This document shows positions 53,361 to 62,943 of a DNA stretch of 64,000 bases, in pieces. The translations under genes were made by a program, and so were the position numbers. Every line of letters starts with the position of its first letter. Within the stretch, counting starts at the first letter, position 1. The notes under the pieces were generated by a model. That model saw only the letters and a program-made list of their open reading frames with translations. It was not told the origin of the DNA and searched no databases. The stretch is from Viola odorata (lineage: Eukaryota > Streptophyta > Magnoliopsida > Malpighiales > Violaceae): contig OY829541.1 in assembly GCA_963691705.1 (NCBI GenBank), positions 42,859,661 to 42,923,660 on the forward strand. Direction: 5' to 3'.

Positions 53361-55646
53361 GTGATTGGTCACGTCCCCACATCTTGTCTGTTTAGTGTTG
53401 TGATAGGTCACGCCCCCACATACACCTTGTCATTTTAAAAGTTGTGATTGGTCACGTCCCCACATCTTGTCTATTTAGTGTTGTGATAGGTCACGCCCCC
53501 ACATACACCTTGTCATTTTAAAAGTTGTGATTGGTCACGTCCCCATATCTTGTCTGTGTAGTGTTGTGATAGGTCACGTCCCCACATATACCTTGTCATT
53601 TTAAAAGTTGTGATTGGTCACGTCCCCACATCTTGTCTGTGTAGTGTTGTGATAGGTCACGTCCCCACATACACCTTGTCATTTAAAACGTTGTGATTGG
53701 TCACGTCCCCACATCCTGTCTGTTTAGTGTTGTGATAGGTCACGTCCCCACATACACCTTGTCATTTAAAAAGTTGTGATTGGTCACGTCCCCACATCTT
53801 GTCTGTTTAGTGTTGTGATAGGTCACGTCGCCACATACACCATGTCATTTAAAAAGTTGTGATTGGTCACGTCCCCACATCTTGTCTGTTTAGTATTGTG
53901 ATAGGTCACGTCCCCACATACACCTTGTCATTTAAAAAGTTGTGATTGGTCACGTCCCCACATCTTGTCTGTTTAGTGTTGTGATAGGTCACGCCCCCAC
54001 ATACACCTTGTCATTTTAAAAGTTGTGATTGGTCACGTCCCCATATCTTGTCTGTTTAGTGTTGTGATAGGTCACGTCCCCACATACACCATGTCATTTA
54101 AAAAGTTGTGATTGGTCACGTCCCCACATCTTGTCTGTTTAGTGTTGTGATAGGTCACGCCCCCACATACACCTTGTCATTTTAAAAGTTGTGATTGGTC
54201 ACGTCCCCATATCTTGTCTGTTTAGTGTTGTGATAGGTCACGTCCCCACATACACCTTGTCATTTAAAAAGTTGTGATTGGTCACGTCCCCATATCTTGT
54301 CTGTGTAGTGTTGTGATTGGTCACGTCCCCACATCTTGTCTGTTTAGTGTTGTGATAGGTCACGTCCCCACATACACCTTGGCATTTAAAAAGTAACCCA
54401 CATCCTTTCTGTGTAGTGTTGTGATAGGTCACGTCCCCACATCTTGTCTGTTTAGTGTTGTGATAGGTCACGTCCCCACATACACCTTGTCATTTAAAAA
54501 GTTGTGATTGGTCACGTCCCCACATCTTGTCTGTTTAGTGTTGTGATAGGTCACGCCCCCACATACACCTTGTCATTTTAAAAGTTGTGATTGGTCACGT
54601 CCCCACATCTTGTCTATTTAGTGTTGTGATAGGTCACGCCCCCACATACACCTTGTCATTTTAAAAGTTGTGATTGGTCACGTCCCCATATCTTGTCTGT
54701 GTAGTGTTGTGATAGGTCACGTCCCCACATATACCTTGTCATTTTAAAAGTTGTGATTGGTCACGTCCCCACATCTTGTCTGTGTAGTGTTGTGATAGGT
54801 CACGTCCCCACATACACCTTGTCATTTAAAACGTTGTGATTGGTCACGTCCCCACATCCTGTCTGTTTAGTGTTGTGATAGGTCACGTCCCCACATACAC
54901 CTTGTCATTTAAAAAGTTGTGATTGGTCACGTCCCCACATCTTGTCTGTTTAGTGTTGTGATAGGTCACGTCGCCACATACACCATGTCATTTAAAAAGT
55001 TGTGATTGGTCACGTCCCCACATCTTGTCTGTTTAGTATTGTGATAGGTCACGTCCCCACATACACCTTGTCATTTAAAAAGTTGTGATTGGTCACGTCC
55101 CCACATCTTGTCTGTTTAGTGTTGTGATAGGTCACGCCCCCACATACACCTTGTCATTTTAAAAGTTGTGATTGGTCACGTCCCCATATCTTGTCTGTTT
55201 AGTGTTGTGATAGGTCACGTCCCCACATACACCATGTCATTTAAAAAGTTGTGATTGGTCACGTCCCCACATCTTGTCTGTTTAGTGTTGTGATAGGTCA
55301 CGCCCCCACATACACCTTGTCATTTTAAAAGTTGTGATTGGTCACGTCCCCATATCTTGTCTGTTTAGTGTTGTGATAGGTCACGTCCCCACATACACCT
55401 TGTCATTTAAAAAGTTGTGATTGGTCACGTCCCCATATCTTGTCTGTGTAGTGTTGTGATTGGTCACGTCCCCACATCTTGTCTGTTTAGTGTTGTGATA
55501 GGTCACGTCCCCACATACACCTTGGCATTTAAAAAGTTACCCACATCCTTTCTGTGTAGTGTTGTGATAGGTCACGTCCCCACATCTTGTCTGTTTAGTG
55601 TTGTGATAGGTCACACCCCCACATACACCTTGTCATTTTAAAAGTT
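52218..55646 (+). repeat. Three tandem 1143-bp units
   Basis: Three units of 11 dimers + AABtAB (913 + 230): 52218-53360, 53361-54503, 54504-55646. GTCTATTTAG recurs at +1143 (52328, 53471). Units 2 and 3 share TTTAAAACGTT. The first two blocks end in GTAACCC t and CACGTCCCC B; the third has GTTACCC and CACACCCCC. Further units are at 57581-58723 and 58724-59866. Confidence 0.88.
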
Positions 55647-56252
55647 GTGATTGGTCACGTCCCCACATCTTGTCTGTTTAGTGTTGTGATAGGTCACGTC
55701 CCCACATACACCATGTCATTTAAAAAGTTGTGATTGGTCACGTCCCCACATCTTGTCTGTTTAGTGTTGTGATAGGTCACGTCCCCACATACACCTTGGC
55801 ATTTAAAAAGTTGTGATTGGTCACGTCCCCACATCTTGTCTGTTTAGTGTTGTGATAGGTGACGCCCCCACATACACCTTGTCATTTTAAAAGTTGTGAT
55901 TGGTCACGTCCCCACATCTTGTCTGTGTAGTGTTGTGATAGGTCACGCCCCCACATACACCTTGTAATTTAAAAAGTTGTGATTGGTCACGTCCCCACAT
56001 CTTGTCTGTGTAGTGTTGTGATAGGTCACGTCTCCACATACACCTTGTAATTTAAAAAGTTGTGATTGGTCACGTCCCCACATCTTGTCTGTTTAGTGTT
56101 GTGATAGGTCACGTCCCCACATACACCTTGGCATTTAAAAAGTTGCCCACATCTTGTCTGTGTAGTGTTGTGATAGGTCACGTCCCCACATCTTGTCTGT
56201 TTAGTGTTGTGATAGGTCACACCCCCACGTACACCTTGTCATTTTAAAAGTT
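55647..56252 (+). repeat. Epsilon HOR, tail of a copy
   Basis: 5 dimers then ABtAB 56062-56252. It equals 60097-60702 at offset 4450 and includes the GATAGGTGACG mark (55857, 60307). Confidence 0.87.
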
Positions 56253-59200
56253 GTGATTGGTCACGTCCCCACATCTTGTCTGTTTAGTGTTGTGATAGGT
56301 CACGTCCCCAAATACACCTTGGCATTTAAAAAGTTGTGATTGGTCACGTCCCCACATCTTGTCTGTTTAGTGTTGTGATAGGTGACGCCCCCACATACAC
56401 CTTGTCATTTTAAAAGTTGTGATTGGTCACGTCCCCACATCTTGTCTGTGTAGTGTTGTGATAGGTCACGCCCCCACATACACCTTGTAATTTAAAAAGT
56501 TGTGATTGGTCACGTCCCCACATCTTGTCTGTGTAGTGTTGTGATAGGTCACGCCCCCACATACACCTTGTAATTTAAAAAGTTGTGATTGGTCACGTCC
56601 CCACATCTTGTCTGTGTAGTGTTGTGATAGGTCACGTCTCCACATACACCTTTTAATTTAAAAAGTTGTGATTGGTCACGTCCCCACATCTTGTCTGTGT
56701 AGTGTTGTGATAGGTCACGTCCCCACATACACCTTGTCATTTAAAAAGTTGTGATTGGTCACGTCCCCACATCTTGTCTGTTTAGTGTTGTGATAGGTCA
56801 CGCCCCCACATACACCTTGTCATTTTAAAAGTTGTGATTGGTCACGTCCCTACATCTTGTCTGTGTAGTGTTGTGATAGGTCACGTCCCCACATACACCT
56901 TGTCATTTAAAAAGTTGTGATTGGTCACGTCCCCACATCTTGTCTGTTTAGTGATGTGATAGGTCACGTCCCCACATACATCATGTCATTTAAAAAGTTG
57001 TGATTGGTCACGTCCCCACATCTTGTCTGTTTAGTGTTGTGATAGGTCACGTCCCCACATACACCTTGTCATTTAAAAAGTTGTGATTGGTCACGTCCCC
57101 ACATCTTGTCTGTGTAGTGTTGTGATAGGTCACGTCCCCACATACACCTTGTCATTTAAAAAGTTGTGATTGGTCACGTCCCCACATCTTGTCTGTTTAG
57201 TGTTGTGATAGGTCACGCCCCCACATACACCTTGTCATTTTAAAAGTTGTGATTGGTCACGTCCCCACATCTTGTCTGTGTAGTGTTGTGATAGGTCACG
57301 TCCCCACATACACCTTGTCATTTAAAAAGTTGTGATTGGTCACGTCCCCACATCTTGTCTGTTTAGTGATGTGATAGGTCACGTCCCCACATACATCATG
57401 TCATTTAAAAAGTTGTGATTGGTCACGTCCCCACATCTTGTCTGTTTAGTGTTGTGATAGGTCACGTCCCCACATACACCTTGTCATTTAAAAAGTTGTG
57501 ATTGGTCACGTCCCCACATCTTGTCTGTTTAGTGTTGTGATAGGTCACGCCCCCACATACACCTTGTCATTTAAAAAGTTGTGATTGGTCACGTCCCCAC
57601 ATCTTGTCTGTTTAGTGTTGTGATAGGTCACGCCCCCACATACACCTTGTCATTTTAAAAGTTGTGATTGGTCACGTCCCCACATCTTGTCTATTTAGTG
57701 TTGTGATAGGTCACGCCCCCACATACACCTTGTCATTTTAAAAGTTGTGATTGGTCACGTCCCCATATCTTGTCTGTGTAGTGTTGTGATAGGTCACGTC
57801 CCCACATATACCTTGTCATTTTAAAAGTTGTGATTGGTCACGTCCCCACATCCTGTCTGTGTAGTGTTGTGATAGGTCACGTCCCCACATACACCTTGTC
57901 ATTTAAAAAGTTGTGATTGGTCACGTCCCCACATCCTGTCTGTTTAGTGTTGTGATAGGTCACGTCCCCACATACACCTTGTCATTTAAAAAGTTGTGAT
58001 TGGTCACGTCCCCACATCTTGTCTGTTTAGTGTTGTGATAGGTCACGTCGCCACATACACCATGTCATTTAAAAAGTTGTGATTGGTCACGTCCCCACAT
58101 CTTGTCTGTTTAGTATTGTGATAGGTCACGTCCCCACATACACCTTGTCATTTAAAAAGTTGTGATTGGTCACGTCCCCACATCTTGTCTGTTTAGTGTT
58201 GTGATAGGTCACGCCCCCACATACACCTTGTCATTTTAAAAGTTGTGATTGGTCACGTCCCCATATCTTGTCTGTTTAGTGTTGTGATAGGTCACGTCCC
58301 CACATACACCATGTCATTTAAAAAGTTGTGATTGGTCACGTCCCCACATCTTGTCTGTTTAGTGTTGTGATAGGTCACGCCCCCACATACACCTTGTCAT
58401 TTTAAAAGTTGTGATTGGTCACGTCCCCATATCTTGTCTGTTTAGTGTTGTGATAGGTCACGTCCCCACATACACCTTGTCATTTAAAAAGTTGTGATTG
58501 GTCACGTCCCCATATCTTGTCTGTGTAGTGTTGTGATTGGTCACGTCCCCACATCTTGTCTGTTTAGTGTTGTGATAGGTCACGTCCCCACATACACCTT
58601 GGCATTTAAAAAGTAACCCACATCCTTTCTGTGTAGTGTTGTGATAGGTCACGTCCCCACATCTTGTCTGTTTAGTGTTGTGATAGGTCACGTCCCCACA
58701 TACACCTTGTCATTTAAAAAGTTGTGATTGGTCACGTCCCCACATCTTGTCTGTTTAGTGTTGTGATAGGTCACGCCCCCACATACACCTTGTCATTTTA
58801 AAAGTTGTGATTGGTCACGTCCCCACATCTTGTCTATTTAGTGTTGTGATAGGTCACGCCCCCACATACACCTTGTCATTTTAAAAGTTGTGATTGGTCA
58901 CGTCCCCATATCTTGTCTGTGTAGTGTTGTGATAGGTCACGTCCCCACATATACCTTGTCATTTTAAAAGTTGTGATTGGTCACGTCCCCACATCTTGTC
59001 TGTGTAGTGTTGTGATAGGTCACGTCCCCACATACACCTTGTCATTTAAAACGTTGTGATTGGTCACGTCCCCACATCCTGTCTGTTTAGTGTTGTGATA
59101 GGTCACGTCCCCACATACACCTTGTCATTTAAAAAGTTGTGATTGGTCACGTCCCCACATCTTGTCTGTTTAGTGTTGTGATAGGTCACGTCGCCACATA

Positions 59201-60702
59201 CACCATGTCATTTAAAAAGTTGTGATTGGTCACGTCCCCACATCTTGTCTGTTTAGTATTGTGATAGGTCACGTCCCCACATACACCTTGTCATTTAAAA
59301 AGTTGTGATTGGTCACATCCCCACATCTTGTCTGTTTAGTGTTGTGATAGGTCACGCCCCCACATACACCTTGTCATTTTAAAAGTTGTGATTGGTCACG
59401 TCCCCATATCTTGTCTGTTTAGTGTTGTGATAGGTCACGTCCCCACATACACCATGTCATTTAAAAAGTTGTGATTGGTCACGTCCCCACATCTTGTCTG
59501 TTTAGTGTTGTGATAGGTCACGCCCCCACATACACCTTGTCATTTTAAAAGTTGTGATTGGTCACGTCCCCATATCTTGTCTGTTTAGTGTTGTGATAGG
59601 TCACGTCCCCACATACACCTTGTCATTTAAAAAGTTGTGATTGGTCACGTCCCCATATCTTGTCTGTGTAGTGTTGTGATTGGTCACGTCCCCACATCTT
59701 GTCTGTTTAGTGTTGTGATAGGTCACGTCCCCACATACACCTTGGCATTTAAAAAGTTACCCACATCCTTTCTGTGTAGTGTTGTGATAGGTCACGTCCC
59801 CACATCTTGTCTGTTTAGTGTTGTGATAGGTCACACCCCCACATACACCTTGTCATTTAAAAAGTTGTGATTGGTCACGTCCCCATATCTTGTCTGTGTA
59901 GTGTTGTGATTGGTCACGTCCCCACATCTTGTCTGTTTAGTGTTGTGATAGGTCACGTCCCCACATACACCTTGGCATTTAAAAAGTTACCCACATCCTT
60001 TCTGTGTAGTGTTGTGATAGGTCACGTCCCCACATCTTGTCTGTTTAGTGTTGTGATAGGTCACACCCCCACATACACCTTGTCATTTTAAAAGTTGTGA
60101 TTGGTCACGTCCCCACATCTTGTCTGTTTAGTGTTGTGATAGGTCACGTCCCCACATACACCATGTCATTTAAAAAGTTGTGATTGGTCACGTCCCCACA
60201 TCTTGTCTGTTTAGTGTTGTGATAGGTCACGTCCCCACATACACCTTGGCATTTAAAAAGTTGTGATTGGTCACGTCCCCACATCTTGTCTGTTTAGTGT
60301 TGTGATAGGTGACGCCCCCACATACACCTTGTCATTTTAAAAGTTGTGATTGGTCACGTCCCCACATCTTGTCTGTGTAGTGTTGTGATAGGTCACGCCC
60401 CCACATACACCTTGTAATTTAAAAAGTTGTGATTGGTCACGTCCCCACATCTTGTCTGTGTAGTGTTGTGATAGGTCACGTCTCCACATACACCTTGTAA
60501 TTTAAAAAGTTGTGATTGGTCACGTCCCCACATCTTGTCTGTTTAGTGTTGTGATAGGTCACGTCCCCACATACACCTTGGCATTTAAAAAGTTGCCCAC
60601 ATCTTGTCTGTGTAGTGTTGTGATAGGTCACGTCCCCACATCTTGTCTGTTTAGTGTTGTGATAGGTCACACCCCCACGTACACCTTGTCATTTTAAAAG
60701 TT
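56253..60702 (+). repeat. HOR epsilon, full copy (4450 bp)
   Basis: 27 dimers, AABtAB 58494, 11 dimers, AABtAB 59637, AABtAB 59867, 5 dimers, ABtAB 60512; the sum is exactly 4450. Against the previous copy the offset is 4220 before 59867 and 4450 after it; the difference is the extra 230-bp block. It carries the private CACCTTTTAATTT (56649), repeated at 61099. Confidence 0.9.
59637..60096 (+). repeat. Direct duplication of a 230-bp AABtAB block
   Basis: Two AABtAB blocks abut (59637-59866 and 59867-60096). Their equivalent at 55417-55646 is single. The last B of the first copy has the CACACCCCC head but the TTTAAAAA tract, while its sisters have TTTTAAAA. The B just before the block (59593-59636) has TTTAAAAA, so the crossover lies inside B, between about 59841 and 59857. 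Confidence 0.9.
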
Positions 60703-62943
60703 GTGATTGGTCACGTCCCCACATCTTGTCTGTTTAGTGTTGTGATAGGTCACGTCCCCAAATACACCTTGGCATTTAAAAAGTTGTGATTGGTCACGTC
60801 CCCACATCTTGTCTGTTTAGTGTTGTGATAGGTGACGCCCCCACATACACCTTGTCATTTTAAAAGTTGTGATTGGTCACGTCCCCACATCTTGTCTGTG
60901 TAGTGTTGTGATAGGTCACGCCCCCACATACACCTTGTAATTTAAAAAGTTGTGATTGGTCACGTCCCCACATCTTGTCTGTGTAGTGTTGTGATAGGTC
61001 ACGCCCCCACATACACCTTGTAATTTAAAAAGTTGTGATTGGTCACGTCCCCACATCTTGTCTGTGTAGTGTTGTGATAGGTCACGTCTCCACATACACC
61101 TTTTAATTTAAAAAGTTGTGATTGGTCACGTCCCCACATCTTGTCTGTGTAGTGTTGTGATAGGTCACGTCCCCACATACACCTTGTCATTTAAAAAGTT
61201 GTGATTGGTCACGTCCCCACATCTTGTCTGTTTAGTGTTGTGATAGGTCACGCCCCCACATACACCTTGTCATTTTAAAAGTTGTGATTGGTCACGTCCC
61301 TACATCTTGTCTGTGTAGTGTTGTGATAGGTCACGTCCCCACATACACCTTGTCATTTAAAAAGTTGTGATTGGTCACGTCCCCACATCTTGTCTGTTTA
61401 GTGATGTGATAGGTCACGTCCCCACATACATCATGTCATTTAAAAAGTTGTGATTGGTCACGTCCCCACATCTTGTCTGTTTAGTGTTGTGATAGGTCAC
61501 GTCCCCACATACACCTTGTCATTTAAAAAGTTGTGATTGGTCACGTCCCCACATCTTGTCTGTGTAGTGTTGTGATAGGTCACGTCCCCACATACACCTT
61601 GTCATTTAAAAAGTTGTGATTGGTCACGTCCCCACATCTTGTCTGTTTAGTGTTGTGATAGGTCACGCCCCCACATACACCTTGTCATTTTAAAAGTTGT
61701 GATTGGTCACGTCCCCACATCTTGTCTGTGTAGTGTTGTGATAGGTCACGTCCCCACATACACCTTGTCATTTAAAAAGTTGTGATTGGTCACGTCCCCA
61801 CATCTTGTCTGTTTAGTGATGTGATAGGTCACGTCCCCACATACATCATGTCATTTAAAAAGTTGTGATTGGTCACGTCCCCACATCTTGTCTGTTTAGT
61901 GTTGTGATAGGTCACGTCCCCACATACACCTTGTCATTTAAAAAGTTGTGATTGGTCACGTCCCCACATCTTGTCTGTTTAGTGTTGTGATAGGTCACGC
62001 CCCCACATACACCTTGTCATTTAAAAAGTTGTGATTGGTCACGTCCCCACATCTTGTCTGTTTAGTGTTGTGATAGGTCACGCCCCCACATACACCTTGT
62101 CATTTTAAAAGTTGTGATTGGTCACGTCCCCACATCTTGTCTATTTAGTGTTGTGATAGGTCACGCCCCCACATACACCTTGTCATTTTAAAAGTTGTGA
62201 TTGGTCACGTCCCCATATCTTGTCTGTGTAGTGTTGTGATAGGTCACGTCCCCACATATACCTTGTCATTTTAAAAGTTGTGATTGGTCACGTCCCCACA
62301 TCCTGTCTGTGTAGTGTTGTGATAGGTCACGTCCCCACATACACCTTGTCATTTAAAAAGTTGTGATTGGTCACGTCCCCACATCCTGTCTGTTTAGTGT
62401 TGTGATAGGTCACGTCCCCACATACACCTTGTCATTTAAAAAGTTGTGATTGGTCACGTCCCCACATCTTGTCTGTTTAGTGTTGTGATAGGTCACGTCG
62501 CCACATACACCATGTCATTTAAAAAGTTGTGATTGGTCACGTCCCCACATCTTGTCTGTTTAGTATTGTGATAGGTCACGTCCCCACATACACCTTGTCA
62601 TTTAAAAAGTTGTGATTGGTCACGTCCCCACATCTTGTCTGTTTTGTGTTGTGATAGGTCACGCCCCCACATACACCTTGTCATTTTAAAAGTTGTGATT
62701 GGTCACGTCCCCATATCTTGTCTGTTTAGTGTTGTGATAGGTCACGTCCCCACATACACCATGTCATTTAAAAAGTTGTGATTGGTCACGTCCCCACATC
62801 TTGTCTGTTTAGTGTTGTGATAGGTCACGCCCCCACATACACCTTGTCATTTTAAAAGTTGTGATTGGTCACGTCCCCATATCTTGTCTGTTTAGTGTTG
62901 TGATAGGTCACGTCCCCACATACACCTTGTCATTTAAAAAGTT
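60703..62943 (+). repeat. HOR epsilon, second copy (left part)
   Basis: 27 dimers matching 56253-58493 at offset 4450, including CACCTTTTAATTT and the GATAGGTGACG mark. One private change is TTTTGTGTTG near 62643. Confidence 0.9.

Noticed and set aside
337..61190. Many 61-90 codon open frames on both strands with 13-residue repeats (VIGHVPTSCLCSV and TQTRCGDVTYHNT types)
   Set aside because: They coincide exactly with block edges, are open on both strands at once, mostly begin at GTG with no start context, and end where the unit length shifts the frame. They follow from 39 = 3x13 and 44 + 25 = 3x23.
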